A stretch of 64,000 nucleotides of DNA. Origin: Eublepharis macularius. Taxonomy: Eukaryota; Chordata; Lepidosauria; Squamata; Eublepharidae. The DNA lies in assembly GCF_028583425.1 (NCBI RefSeq), contig NC_072800.1:90410501-90474500 (forward strand). Reading direction: 5' to 3'. Positions 30,618 through 42,317 of this stretch are shown in pieces. The position numbers and the translations under genes are program-made. Below the pieces are notes generated by a model. The model made no database searches, was not told the origin of the DNA, and was given only the letters and a program-made list of their open reading frames with translations. The first letter of the stretch is position 1. Every line of letters begins with the position of its first letter.

Positions 30618-31307
30618 TGTATCCCTGACCAATTTGCTGCCTTCATTTGAATGTTTTGAAGATAGTGCAGATGTGTGATGTGCTCGGTTCCTATGTTCCG
30701 TGCATCCAAACATGTCTTTCCAGAATCCAGTCCATTTCTTTTCATCTTCTTTGAGTCTGTGTTTAGTTTAACCGAGAGGCAAACATCCTGAAAACTAAAT
30801 AAACCAAATCAAAAATGTTCTCACCGTTATGTAACAATCATTCCCTTTATTATCTCATTTATGCACAATATTCTTAAGGACACCATGGAAGAAAGATCAA
30901 GGAGATGGACTTTTGCCCTTGAATCGCGGCTGATAAAATTCAAAGCAGTGGCTGTGGCAAAATTACGTTTGAACTTTGCTCTTTTTAAGTGTATTTCCTT
31001 AACAGCATCTCATCCAGCTACTTTGATGTAAGACTATTTTTTGGCTTGCTGGTGCCATTCGTTTCCACACGACACAAGTCATTTTTATATTCAGGATGGA
31101 ACCATCAAAATGACTGTTTCCAATTTCATGAAGACAAGCATTGCTTCCATGGGAAGGAACCATATAATCTGTCCAACTTCCATGAAACTTACGTACAGAC
31201 ATTATCAGTAGAGAACACCAACATGTGATTTTTTTTTTTACCTGAGCAAGTTGCAAGGAAAGAACCCAGGTCATTGAGCAGGGACCGCTAAACACACTGT
31301 CTACAGT
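30618..31307. other. Unclassified spacer
   Basis: No gene recognised. An open stretch of 79 codons at 30989-31228 has no recognisable domain. Confidence 0.35.
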
Positions 31308-31520
31308 TTCAGAGGAGTTAGCCGTGTTAGCCTGTAGTCACAAAATAGTAAGGAGTCCAGTAGCACTTTTAAGACTAACCGACTTTATAGTAGCATGAGC
31401 TTTCGAGAAGCACAGCTCTGTTCGTCAGATGCATGATGAAGAGAGCTGCGGTTCTTGAAAGCTTATGCTACTATAAAGTTGGTTAGTCTTAAAAGGTGCT
31501 ACTGGACTTTTTACATTTTT
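31308..31520. repeat. Dispersed fold-back repeat, second copy
   Basis: Inverted arms AAGACTAACCGACTTTATAG and CTATAAAGTTGGTTAGTCTT surround a short centre, as in 20636-20850 but with arms in the opposite overall order. Confidence 0.85.
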
Positions 31521-32599
31521 TGTCTACTCTTGTCTGTGCCTGCATGAACCTGCCACCAAGCCTAGCCACCCACTTTTTTATTGTGAAGTACTTATTTTTT
31601 AAAGCACCTTAAAAATAAATAAATCGCAACAACAAACATTCCAGTCCAGTACTGGTCAACTTAATACAAGCCTGTGTTTAGAACTAAAACTGCATGATCA
31701 AGAATGTGAGCCAAGCCACAGAGCACAGCTCAAATTCAGCACACCTAGCATGTGATGACAAAATTGAACATCTATAAGAGACATCTCTAAGACATTCTAG
31801 AAAACATCTATAAGACATTCTAGAACATTTTTACCCATTTCAAAGGTGGAGATTAGGTCGAAATGAGTTCCGAAAATGAGGGAATCCATGGTAGAGAACT
31901 CAAATATACACAGCACAGGGGGTGCAAGTAAGCAAGCCAGCCTCCAGGCCTCAGGTTGGCATATCTATATGCAAGGAATTCAGTCACAAATCAAGGAATT
32001 AAACCAGAGATGTGCACTTCTCCTTCTGTCCCTCTTTCCCACACCTCAATTTGGGAGTGCTGGCTCTCACCCATGGCATTGGCTCCTGCTGGTGGTCTCC
32101 TAAATGTAAAGGACTTCGAGTAGGCAAAGAAAGTGGTGGTGGTATCAGGGCACCCCCCAAAGGGATATAAGGAAAAGTGACAGTTGCCATGCCTTTGAGC
32201 CTTCCGGACACATCTTTCTTGGCACACTGATGGGCTACATGACCAGCAGGCCTTCCTCTCCTTACTGGAATCGCATGATGATTCTGTGACATCATTTCTA
32301 CCTCAAAATCCAGAAATGATGTCTCTCCTGGGCGACACTCTAGGAATTCCCCAAATCTCTATGGTAAAGGGGCTACCCACCAGCGGCTAGCACCAGCCAG
32401 CCCCTAACAGCATGCAGTTGTGGAAGGCCCTCCTTTAGCCATCCCAATAGCTCTAATATCCCCCATGGAACATTAAATCCTTTGGGATGAATTGCTGAGA
32501 CCTGTCTGTTTATGTCATACTATTAAATCCTGCCACCTTAATTTCTGGCTTATTGCCAAGAACTTCTAGAGAAAGCAAGCCCCCCCATACATCCTGGAA
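31521..32599. other. Unclassified spacer
   Basis: No gene or named repeat recognised. Confidence 0.35.
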
Positions 32600-33145
32600 C
32601 CTTCCTATTCCGGGACAAGTTCAAGGTGCTGGTGTTAACCTTTAAGGCCCTTAACGGACTGGGACCTGCATATCTTTGGGACCATCTGTCCCTGTATGTT
32701 CCCCAGATGGTGTTACGCTCTGCAGATCAGCATCTGCCGGTGGTCCCTGCCCTCAAGGATGTTTGCTTGGCCTCAACCAGGGCCTTCTGAGCTCTGGCTT
32801 CGGTCCGGTGGAACTCTCTCCCAGTTGAGACCTGGGCCTTGTGGGACTTCTTATAGTTCCGTCAGGCCTCTAAAATGGAGATGTTCTGCCAGGCCTAGCA
32901 GAGTGGTTGAGGAGCTGGCAAACGATACTGCCGGTCCATTCCTGTTTCGTTCTTCTCCACTGTCTAATGAGATCTGTTGTACTTACCCAGAGTGATATGC
33001 ATTGATATTTTATTGTTTTATGATTTATTGTATGTATATATATAATTTTGAAATTGTGGTTTTATGCTGCTGTGACCAGCCCTGAGCCGGCTTGTGGGGA
33101 GGGTGGGATATAAATCCAACACATATAAAAAAATAAATAAATGTT
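32600..33145 (+). mobile_element. L2 LINE, C-terminal coding and 3' end
   Basis: The translation includes FKVLVLTFKALNGLGPAYLW and VPALKDVCLASTRAF with internal stops. The tail has AGCCGGCTTGTGGGGAGGGT and ends AAAAATAAATAAAT near 33142. Confidence 0.88.
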
Positions 33146-33249
33146 TTGGATGCCACAACCTATGAGTGAGCAAGGGAGACTATGATACAGCTTGGAATCT
33201 CCTGCTACATATAAATTACTTTCTAGGGAGATTTCAAGAAGGAGTGTGT

Positions 33250-33830
33250 GGTGTAGGGTTGCCAGTCCCCTGCTGGGGGCAAGGAATCCCCCACTCCTAC
33301 CCACCACCCTCTGCCCCCATTTACCTGGCTGATGGGGGGAAAGGCGGGGGAACGTGCCTCCTGGGTGTGCTCTCAGGCAGTGCAGCACGCTTCCATGCAA
33401 CACAACTGCCCATATTGGGCTCGTTATCAGTCCAGATTGGGCCCAAATGGGGCTGTTGCTGAGTGCAGCAGAACTCCCGCGCTCTGCAGTGGCCCGATCC
33501 AGGCTGAAGCAGACACATTGGGGCTGAATCAGCCCAGATTGGCCTGGATCGGGCCCAAATCATGCCGCTGCAGAGCGCAGCAGTGCTCCCACATTCCACA
33601 GCAGCCTGATCCTGGCCAAAACAGCCCAAACTGGGGCCAAATTGGCCTGGATTGGGCACGAATTGGCCCACATCAGGCATGAATCAGGCCGCTGCAGAGT
33701 GCAATAGCACTCCCACACTCTGCAGTGGCCTGAATTGGGCCCCAATTGGCCGCCTGTAGAGCGTGTGAGCACTCCCAGGGCAGGACATGACCTGTGAAAT
33801 AACCTCACTTCCTGGAATATGGTGGGTCTG
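33250..33830. repeat. GC-rich dispersed repeat with tandem subunits
   Basis: It begins like the GGGTTGCCAGTCCCCTGC repeats and holds degenerate tandem subunits with CTGCAGAGCGCAGCAGTGCT-type motifs about every 120-140 bp. A related head occurs at 61745-61900. Family not named. Confidence 0.5.
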
Positions 33831-34685
33831 TTGCACTTGTCGGGACGACGGATAAGATCCCACACGCTGCATTCCTCACAGCCCAAAATATACGTCAGAC
33901 AGCCGCTTCCCCTCTGTTCCTTTCTGTTGCCAGCTTTTGCCCTCCCTCCCTTTCACTGTCCAAATGGAAGAAAGGAGGAGGTCAAACAAGCCATGGACCA
34001 TAGTGCCTAGGCAGCTGCAACAGAAAGGAGGAGGCTGGACTAAGACTGCTTCCACATGGCAACTTTTCCCCATGCATGGAAAACAGGAAGCTACCAGATC
34101 AAAGGGGATTGTCTACATATTTATCCCAGCCACTACTTGCAGAGTTCCCAGGGCGTTCCCGTTTGCGCTGGGGAAAAACAACACCTGCTTTCCCCTGATT
34201 CACAGGGGAGTATTTGGAGTACAGAAGGAGAATCTGTGTGAACACTCCTTTGAGGGGTGGCTTTCAAAATAGTCCCGGGGGCAGCTTGCTGCTGTGCACC
34301 CTTCCCCCCCACACACACTTTTTACCCCTTTAAAGGGCTTTTCGTAGTTTCCCTGCAAAGCCTCAGTGTCGTGTTATACAGTGGCTCAGCAGGGAAAGAA
34401 GAAGTGAGGGGAAAGGGGGATCAGGTGTGTGTGTGGGGGGGCATTGATTGCCCAGCCTCCCTGCCTTGCTGATTGCTGAAGGCCTGTCCAGCTGCAGTCC
34501 CCTGGCTAGCAGCTCGGCCTCCCTGGCTGAGCTGATGGCTGAAGGTGGGTCCAGCTGCGGCTCCTTGGCTGGTTGCCCAGGGCTTCCTGCAGAGTGCCTC
34601 CAATAGCCCCACCTGGAGTGGCTTGGCTTTTGGCAGTGCCATCATATCTGGGCATTTGTGCAGTTGCTATGGTGAAAAGTGGGGA
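33831..34685. other. Unclassified spacer
   Basis: GC-rich in part. No gene recognised. Confidence 0.35.
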
Positions 34686-34690
34686 CAGAG

Positions 34691-34806
34691 GGCCAAGCTA
34701 CACATGACGAATGACACTTGAACGGCAAGTGTATTTCTCCCTGTTCACTTGCCCTCCACTCAATCCACTTGCCGTTCAAGTGTCATTCATCACTTGTAGC
34801 TTGGCC
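34691..34806. mobile_element. Short MITE with 5-bp TSD (GGCCAAGC type), 116 bp
   Basis: Inverted repeats GGCCAAGCTACACATGACGA / complement and inner arms ACACTTGAACGGCAAGTG-like. CAGAG is duplicated at 34686-34690 and 34807-34811. Related by its ends to the 232-bp MITEs. Confidence 0.88.
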
Positions 34807-35203
34807 CAGAGACAGAGAGTGGTACAAGAATGAGTGCCCACGGAGGTTGTTCACATCGGATTCTGAGTTGTTTGCTGCTGCTATCATGGCGAAATAACAA
34901 AGGGCAAATATGGGTAGAGTTACCAATAAAGACAAACGTCCCCGTATGGGAAAGTAAACAAATTAAACCACTGTTTATATCAGGTGTGAAAACACCAACG
35001 AGATCAAAGTGTTGTAATACATAAACACAGATTATGCCTGTATTTGGCATGCAATGGAACTGTAAGGATGGATACACTCTCCTCCAATTACAGATTAACC
35101 AGTCCATAAACACAAAACACCATAATTAGTCCTGGTATGACTTCTTTTGTGGTGGAATTAGTCCTGGTGTAATTTCTTTTGTAGTGGAAAATATGGTGAT
35201 CCC

Positions 35204-35630
35204 TGTCAGGGTCTGTCATGCGAGAGAATGCAGCCTAAGTAACGCCATAGTAATTCTTGTAGTTGTTTAGTCTTTCTCTCCCTCCAGGTTCCTTCAAGTG
35301 CCGGGACCGCATTTTCCATGGGAGAGGATGCTCCGTCTCATCTGTTTTCTTCTTAGTCGACCTTGGGTAACCAGCGTTCCCACAGAGAAGTTTCATGCTA
35401 TGTGAACTCTGGGGGAAGGCTGGAGTCTGAAGGTTTGATCCGTAACAACTTCCGTTTTGTAACTCATTCCTAACAAAGCCTTGCTCAGCCAGGGTCTATA
35501 TGATTCTGGAATATGGACACATGGGCCTGAATGCTGTTTTTCAAATAAAACCTTTTGAAATCAAAAGACCTTGTCTTCTTGCAGAAGGGAGGAAGGCAGA
35601 CTCGTGCATCTGGGATGCCATAGCCTGACA
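35204..35630 (+). mobile_element. Solo LTR, fossil, 427 bp
   Basis: It begins TGTCAGGG and ends CCTGACA, with AATAAAACC about 75 bp before the end. ATCCC is duplicated at 35199-35203 and 35631-35635. The 5-bp duplication fits ERVL/ERV3-like or some Gypsy elements. No internal region remains. Confidence 0.9.
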
Positions 35631-35997
35631 ATCCCCACAGAAGCGGGATGAAAATCAATGATGATAATCTCCCAACAGGATTCCGGATGTTTTCCTGTTT
35701 CACTGCATTCTTGTTCACGGGAATTGCTTCTTCGGTTCCAGGTGAAAAATTTCACGACCGCATCTCATGCTTGGTCAAAGGCTGATCAAGCATGAGATGC
35801 GGTCGTGGAATTTGTCAGCTGGAACCGAAGAAGCAATTCCCGTGAACAAGAATGCAGTGAAACAGGAAAACATCCGGAATCCTGTTGGGAGATTATCATC
35901 ATTGATTTTCATCCCGCTTCTGTGGGGATCAGCATATTTTCCACTACAAAAGAAATTACACCAGGACTAATTCCACCACAAAAGAAGTCACACTAGG

Positions 35998-36187
35998 GCC
36001 GATTCCAGACGGCCCTCCCCATGCCGAAACGTCGCGCGTCGTCGCGCGGAAAACGCGAAATATCGCGTTTTCTCGTGCGAGTTTTGCGCGACATCGTGTG
36101 ACGTCACGCAAAACTCGCACGAGAAAATGCGATATTTCGCGTTTTCCGCGCGACGTTTCGGCATGGGGAGGGCCATCTGGAATCGGC
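35998..36187. mobile_element. Palindromic CpG-rich MITE, 190 bp
   Basis: Same family as 21040-21239. Flanked by CTAGG and CCAGG, an uncertain 5-bp duplication. It sits in the right arm of the long fold-back element. The left arm (about 35130) shows the uninterrupted sequence. Confidence 0.88.
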
Positions 36188-36398
36188 CCAGGACTAATTA
36201 TGGTGTTTTGTGTTTATGGACTGGTTAATCTGTAATTGGAGGAGAGTGTATGCATCCTTACAGTTCCATTGCATGCCAAATACAGGCATAATCTGTGTTT
36301 ATGTATTACAACACTTTGATCTCGTTGGTGTTTTCACACCTGATATAAACAGTGGTTTAATTTGTTTACTTTCCCATATGGGGACGTTTGTCTTTATT

Positions 36399-36626
36399 GG
36401 CTGCTATCATGGCAACAGAGCTTTTTGTGCCCTTGTGTGGAAGCAATTCAAGTTTCAGCCTTACTGATAGGGAGCAAAGGTAGTTTGTAGTTTTCTTTTC
36501 CCTGAGGTTGTGTTAGGAGATCAACGCATCAGCTACCATGGGTGAGTGCCTGGATTCTGAAAGGAAGGGATGAAAAGTTCTCGTTACCTACCTCTGCAGT
36601 TACCCAGAGTTGGCAGAGGGGGAGGC
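36399..36626. other. Unclassified spacer
   Basis: Nothing recognised. Confidence 0.3.
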
Positions 36627-36634
36627 ATGAATAT

Positions 36635-36853
36635 AGGGTTGCCAGCCTCCAGGTAGTGGCTGGAGATCTCCCAGAATTACAATGGTTCTCCAGGCCACAG
36701 AGATCAGTTCACCTGGAGAAAATGGCTACTTTGGGGGGTGGACTGTATGGAATTAAGCCATGCCAAGGTCCTTTCCCTCCCCAAACCCCACTTTCTCCAG
36801 GTTTCATCCCCCAGATCTCCAGGAATTTCCCAACTTGGAGCTGGCAACCCTAC
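36635..36853. mobile_element. hAT-like MITE (AGGGTTGCCAGC family), 219 bp
   Basis: Ends AGGGTTGCCAGCC and GAGCTGGCAACCCT, with inner ATCTCCAGG-type motifs. The 8-bp flanks ATGAATAT / TTGAATAT match at 7 of 8. The same family is at 58966-59172 and 59188-59395. Confidence 0.8.
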
Positions 36854-37003
36854 TTGAATATCATCATCTTTGTGGTCTATACGTTCTCATAGAGAGGCTG
36901 CTTCTAGGCCCATTTCAGAGTTCAGAGCCTCTGCAATTAGCACCGAAAATACATTCTACTTTCCACCATAATACAAACGGATCCAACAAATCTGGATAAA
37001 GTC

Positions 37004-37009
37004 TTTATT
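37004..37009 (-). promoter_or_regulatory. Candidate OBSCN polyadenylation signal
   Basis: AATAAA on the minus strand, followed downstream by T/G-rich sequence. If used, the 3' UTR would be about 3.3 kb. Other AATAAA motifs lie nearer the stop codon (for example near 39795 and 39940), so the real site is uncertain. Confidence 0.3.
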
Positions 37010-39004
37010 AAATTAATATATTTAACAAAACATTATATTCATAAATACCTTCAGGTACAAACCAAATGCTACGTCTGTCATGGCTCAAGATTTCCCCCTG
37101 AACCTGATTCTGTTCTTTTTACAGCCAGACATGACATCAAGGAACTAATATTCCCACATGCTCTGGGACCCGATTTGGCTCAGAAGTGTAGAGCTGGATG
37201 AGGGAGTGTTTCCCAGCCTTCACTTATACACCATCTTCTCAAGACAAAATGGCTGCATGGGATCCCATTTGCCCTGATGTGCGGGTACCCTCCACAGCAG
37301 TTTCAGCTTGTGAAAAAGGCATGGGTGGGAAGGCTCAAGTGCCTTCCTTCACCTCTGCACTCCCGAGACGAATTGGGTCCCAGACCGCCTGGGAATGTTT
37401 ATTCGCTGATGTCATATCTGACTAAAAAGATTCCTGTCAGATGCAATATCTGTCCTGTGCCTCAGCCGTGCTCAGAAACAAAAGAGAAATAAATTCACTG
37501 CATTCACATCATATACAGATGTTGGGAGCCCAGAAGCTGAGTGTTTAATGAACCAAATCCTATGTTAAAAATTTTTTAAAACCACCTTTCCTCCACTTAT
37601 TGGCTCAAATCTCAACGAACAAAACTGGGGCAACTTTTAAAAGACAGCAAATTTAGTAAGGCCCAGTGATTTGTGGAAAAACTTCCTTTCTTCTGAACTA
37701 GATTTTCACCTCACAGGTATGAATACTGGAAAGAAACTTGAGGGAATGGAAGCGAGACCTTTAGTTTATTACAAAAGCCAGACTCTTTGCATTGGACAAT
37801 GGAGATCGCTTATTTTGAAATTCAACGTTCTGCAACAACCTAATTAAAACTATTTCAGGGATAAGAAACCTTTGCAAACCTCTGCAAATATTTTAATTCT
37901 CAGAAATACTCATTATCAAAAGGACCCGTAGCAAATATTTGATCCTGTCTATCATGTTGCATGGAAAGGGCAATTGCTATTGCCCATCCTAAATATATGG
38001 CATTTGCATCATCCTTCAAGCTAGATTATGGACAGATGCTTTTTCATCCAAACCCAAATCTAGAGTCAACAGTTTAGAAACGTGCCCCAGTCACAACTGT
38101 GTGACATTATACTGTCACGATAAGGAAGCAATTTCTTCATCCAACTCCGCACCAACATGACTTGAGATAAGCTTTTCCTTTTACTGTTTACTTTTTGCAG
38201 TGAGAGAAGAGCACGTGGTGCAAGGAACGGGATATAACAGAAGTTGCATATAAGCATTTAATTGTTTGACAGAAGCTTACAAAAACAAGGGGATTCATTC
38301 CACACAGGGGAAAAATGAGTATCACCACTATGCAATGTCAAACAATTGAACAATCCCACAATAGCTACTGTAGACAATGAAGAACATGCAAATTAATGGA
38401 GTGTTTGGCTTATTGAATGAGGGGGGGGGTTGGGAATCAAAAGGTTGCTAGAAACTGGCTTTTCTCTTCCAAGGTTGTATTTAAAAAACAACCGTACAGA
38501 TTTGCTCACTCTACTAACTGAATACTGAAAACTTTGAACACTGCATGCTACCTTGGCCAGGAGGAGAAACCAATCTAGGAAGACTTCCATAGCAAAATGG
38601 GAAACATTTTGACTACAGATTACTTTTTAGTTATGCTGAGAAAGGAATCCCTATATTATATATCTATATCTTTTTTCTTTGCTAGAGAAAGCAACCCAAA
38701 CTATAAAACTACATGGGTCTCCCCCAAATATAAGACTATGAAAGATTCTCCGACATGAACATATCTTTTTACACGTGGAAATATAGGCACTCAAATGATG
38801 CTTGTAGATTTCTAGTAACCAGGTAGTAATAGGATCTCGAAATGCACTGTACCAGCAGGTATTTATTTCCTAAGAAGTAATGCCCTCGAGATAGCATCTC
38901 AACAGAAGTACAGACAGTGCGTCCAGAGTTCATTACGTCCTGTAAAATTAGCAGGTAATTACCGCAGCCTGTGGCTACCTTTAGTGGTACTTCACAGACT
39001 TTAA

Positions 39005-39050
39005 AAGGTAAAGGTAGTCCCCTGTGCAAGTACCGAGTCATTACTGAATG
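39005..39050 (-). mobile_element. Sauria-type SINE 3' fragment
   Basis: GGTAAAGGTAGTCCCCTGTG and the following bases match the 3' end of the family, minus strand. Confidence 0.75.
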
Positions 39051-39128
39051 TCTTTATGGGTGCCCACCAACTGCACAAGCTGTGCTGCCAAGCTATGCAT
39101 CCTGTAGTTGGAACACATCTCTTTTATG

Positions 39129-39243
39129 ACTCTGCCCCGTGGCGCAGAGTGGTAAGCGGCAGAGCTGCAGCCCAAGCTCTGCTCACAACCTGAGTTCGAT
39201 CCCGGCAGAAGCCGTGTTCAGGTAGCTGGCTCAAGGTTGACAT
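39129..39243 (+). mobile_element. Sauria-type SINE 5' (tRNA-like) fragment
   Basis: GGCGCAGAGTGGTAAGC (A box) and GAGTTCGATCCCGGC (B box) are both visible on the plus strand. This is a SINE head, not a tRNA gene. Confidence 0.8.
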
Positions 39244-40257
39244 TCAGGGGCATGAGATGCCTTCGTCTCCCAGACATCACAAAAAATCATTGTCGAAATC
39301 AAGTAACCATGGCTTATGTGATTGAAGGCCATTCCATTAGTAGTGGTCACTTAGGGCCCATCAAACCAGTATATGAAGCCAGTATCTGGTTTATTAACCA
39401 CAGCTAGTTTAAACTATGGTTTTGTGAGATGAAGGCACCAAATCTGGCTCTTACAGCAAAAGAGGGAGATACTTTGAATGCAGACTATCTGTGTATAATG
39501 AAATATAATACAGTATATTTCTTTTCTTTCTTTCTTCCCTCCTTCCTTTCTCCCCAGTGGGCCAAGAAGCTCATATTGTTCTCCTCTTGCTTTTCCAATG
39601 CTAGAAAGGCACCCTGGGCTACAACACAGCACGTTTAATAATGTATGTTGTGTATTACATTCCATAGCTGGCTGTGATCCAAACCTGGTAATATTTAACA
39701 AGGAAGAACGTTAATGATGAAAACTACATTCAGCTATTTCAGTTAATGATTCCTAATCCTAAGTCCTTGCACAAAACCGTTTCCAGGGCTTACTTTTATT
39801 TTTCACATTTGAATCACAGACCGGGAAGAGATTCAGAGATTCTTGGCTATTCTTTCCCTGTAAACTCCACAAGAAAGGAGATTCCATAAGATCCCTAAGC
39901 AGTTTATTCTACTTTTTGGATTGTGACGTTTTCTTTAATATTTATTCCCTGTCTTGCTTGCATGTGTGTGAAATCCATGGCTGTTTCACCTGTCCTTAGC
40001 TGATATCAAGTTTTCATAAACCACGGTTGAGTGTCCACTCCATCCACAGTTGAGTGTCCACTCCATCCATGAAGATGCATAAATGATTATGTTAAGGGCA
40101 CACACCGTAAATATGCAAATCAGTCACAGTCCTTATTCGTGTCTTAGCCTGAAGACAGCACCTGTTCCTTTCCAGTCCAAGTCAGAAATCATAGCATGTT
40201 AGGTAGCAAGCATCCGGTGTAGATGGTCTCACCATTACGGTGCCCGGAATTGTCCTT

Positions 40258-40432
40258 CTACACGGTCATCAAGCCGTACTTGGAACACAGCAAGGCCCTC
40301 TTCCTTTCCCGCTCGGCTACAAAATTCCTCAGTTTGGTGGAAGAAAAAGTCACTGTGGCTTGTTGCCTCTCATCCAGGCCAGTCTCCTGCAGCCAGGGGG
40401 ACTGAAGACATTCAGAGGCAGATGGTCTCCTC
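40258..40432 (-). CDS. OBSCN: OBSCN last coding exon (kinase C-lobe end and C-terminus)
   Basis: The minus strand has an acceptor (TTGGCTAG) then codons for RRPSASECLQSPWLQ, and on to RALLCSKYGLMTV and a TAG stop at 40260-40258. Human obscurin ends with a comparable GRPCASSCLQCPWL and RALLYKRHNLAQVR (recalled). The first base completes the Trp codon split with the preceding exon (TG|G). The final kinase helix and short tail have the usual length, so this end appears complete. Confidence 0.92.
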
Positions 40433-41018
40433 CTAGCCAAGGAAGGAGGAAAAAACAGCATTCGGGTAAGAGCAAGCAGAAGCAGAGGGACGAAATTTAG
40501 AAAGGTGGTTTTCGTTGTCCTCAAAAGTAAAGAAAAATGAAGTGGAACTAATTTGGCTATTTTGTTATACTTTGAATTATTTAGATACTTTAAATATTTA
40601 CTGCACATAACTCTCCGAATAACTTCATTCAGAAGTTATTTAATTGCAGATATTTTGCAAATGTGTTTATAATAACTAGGTTGCATTCTTCATAAAGGAT
40701 ATATTATGTAAAGCGTTTCGTTTAAATATTGGTTCAAATTAGCCTGTTTTCACAGCAGTTATTTATATTAGCCCCGCCTCTAAATTGGCGACATTATGGC
40801 TGAGACAGGGCCACAGTGTAGTTCTGTGAAAGGTAGCCTCATACCTTACCATAGATAAGCTGTGAAAACCTCTCTTCCTCGAAACTGGGCAGTCCTTGGA
40901 GCTCATCATTGGCAGCCGAGTACCACAGCCACAGAAATCTAAGAGACAGCTGGCCTCGATGGAGGCCACTGGGTACTGGACTGCCACTGTTTGCCACCAC
41001 ATTTTCAAGGAGTAAGAT
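40433..41018 (-). other. OBSCN intron between last two coding exons (part)
   Basis: No repeats recognised in this part. The rest of the intron holds two GC-rich hAT-like elements, a SINE piece and LINE remnants. Confidence 0.6.
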
Positions 41019-41026
41019 ATTTATAG

Positions 41027-41446
41027 CAGGGCTGGATCTAGGGTTGCCGGTGCCCAGGGCAACCCAAGTCCCCCCCCCCCACGTGCAGGGGCAGAGCATG
41101 CCACCAGCGGAGTGGTGGCAGCACAGGCGGCTGGGAGGCTGCCCATGCCATTCGCCTGCCCCGCTGAGGGGGCGGCCGGATTGCTGCTTGCTCCTTGTCC
41201 TTTGAGGCAGGTGAATGGCGTGGGCGGCCTTCCAACCCTCCGTGCCACTTGCCTGCCCCGCTGAGGGGGCAGCTGGCTTGTCGCGCACTCCCTGTCCAGC
41301 GGGGCAGGCGAATGGTACGGGTGGCTGCTCAGCCACCCGCGCTGCTGCCAGCATGCTCCTGGCGGCTGGCGGCTGTGCCCAGCGCCCCCACTTTGGCGGC
41401 GCTGGGGGCAGACTACCCCATCTGTCCCCCCGTTGATCTGGCCCTG
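41027..41446. mobile_element. GC-rich hAT-like element with 8-bp TSD, 420 bp
   Basis: Begins CAGGGCTGGATC and ends GATCTGGCCCTG. ATTTATAG is duplicated at 41019-41026 and 41447-41454. The interior has hairpin units (GCCTGCCCCGCTGAGGGGGC and similar) and no transposase. Confidence 0.9.
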
Positions 41447-41659
41447 ATTTATAGCTTGCTTCAGATGTGAATGGCTAACTAGTCCATTGCATATGAGACC
41501 CTGATCTTATAGGAACATCAGCTGAAAACTTCCAACTTAGAAACTGGATGTATGACTCCGATGCCCGACTAGATCGCTCCTTAATCTTAAAATCAAAAGC
41601 AGCCCCATGGTTTAAAGTAATTAAACTGGACCATATTAGAATCCCTACCTAGTTACACC

Positions 41660-41835
41660 CCCAACTTCACACTCAGAGTATCCCTCACTTCCTTGCTGTT
41701 CCAATCAATGCCAACGACACTTTTGGAGGGTTGCTTCAATCAAATACCAAGGGACCAATGCCTATGCATCTGTGGTTCCCGAGTACTCAAGGACTTACCT
41801 CACTGTATTCTTTTCTGCCCACTTTACTCTTTCCC
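41660..41835 (+). mobile_element. LINE C-terminal fragment, family uncertain
   Basis: CLCICGSRVLKDLPHCILFC followed by PLYSFPR resembles the C-terminal Cys/His motif found after the reverse transcriptase in several non-LTR clades. Short and decayed. Confidence 0.45.
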
Positions 41836-41840
41836 AAGGG

Positions 41841-41951
41841 CGACCTTGGATCAGTCACAGCTCTCTCAGAGCTCTCTCAGCCCCACTCACCTCACAGGGT
41901 GTTTGTTGTGGGGATAATAATAACTTACTTTGTAACCCGCTCTGAGTGGGC
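41841..41951 (+). mobile_element. tRNA-derived SINE 3' half
   Basis: GATCAGTCACAGCTCTCTCA through CGCTCTGAGTGGGC matches the 3' half of the family at 5606-5862. The head is missing. Confidence 0.75.
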
Positions 41952-42019
41952 ATTTAGCAGGAATTTTATCCAAATTAAAGTCATACTAAATGGGGGAGGA
42001 AATCTAATTTCTGTTATCT

Positions 42020-42309
42020 GACACAGACGCATATGTGTCCTACAGAGTTTCATTATTTGCTCTGGCTGCAAAGAACATACACTCCAAGATGGCAGAGCAA
42101 AGGAAGGGTACCTAGATAATTGTTCTTTTTATTATGCATATTGTATTGAGTTTGTAGTTATATTTTAAAATTGGTCCCCGGCTCTACATCCTACTCTTTG
42201 TGTATTTGATGATTTATAGCTTGTACACAATTTGTATCCCTCACTGTTGACGGTAATGTAAATTTGTAACTGCCAAAGTCTATATACAATAAATCGAACT
42301 TGAGACTTG
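42020..42309 (+). mobile_element. LINE-tail-like repeat, family uncertain
   Basis: The left part is shared with 4365-4450. It ends with CTATATACAATAAATCGAAC, a plausible LINE 3' end. Confidence 0.45.
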
Positions 42310-42317
42310 AGCATATG

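Larger units (their letters stand above)
34925..36398. mobile_element. Long fold-back element carrying a solo LTR and a MITE
   Basis: Two arms of roughly 410 bp each pair almost completely around a centre at about 35774-35786. The outer ends are AATAAAGACAAACGTCCCC and complement. The left arm is split by a solo LTR (35204-35630), the right arm by a palindromic MITE (35998-36187). Without these it is about 850 bp. A 14-bp direct repeat GCTGCTATCATGGC lies at 34877-34890 and 36400-36413 and may be its target duplication. No ORF with a recognisable domain. Confidence 0.8.
37010..40257 (-). other. OBSCN 3' UTR and/or downstream region
   Basis: No gene on either strand. It holds Sauria SINE pieces at 39005-39050 (minus) and 39129-39243 (plus) and a short TTTC run at about 39520. 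The rest is unique-looking, and how much of it is transcribed is unknown. Confidence 0.45.

Noticed and set aside
30295-30628. Open frames of about 100 codons and a direct-repeat array resembling CRISPR
   Set aside because: Contiguous 36-bp minisatellite units without unique spacers; vertebrate DNA.
32696-32995. 99-codon plus-strand ORF
   Set aside because: It is an off-frame reading of the L2 C-terminal region.
39129-39243. Possible tRNA gene (A and B boxes present)
   Set aside because: The sequence continues into the Sauria SINE body and has no complete cloverleaf end; it is a SINE head.
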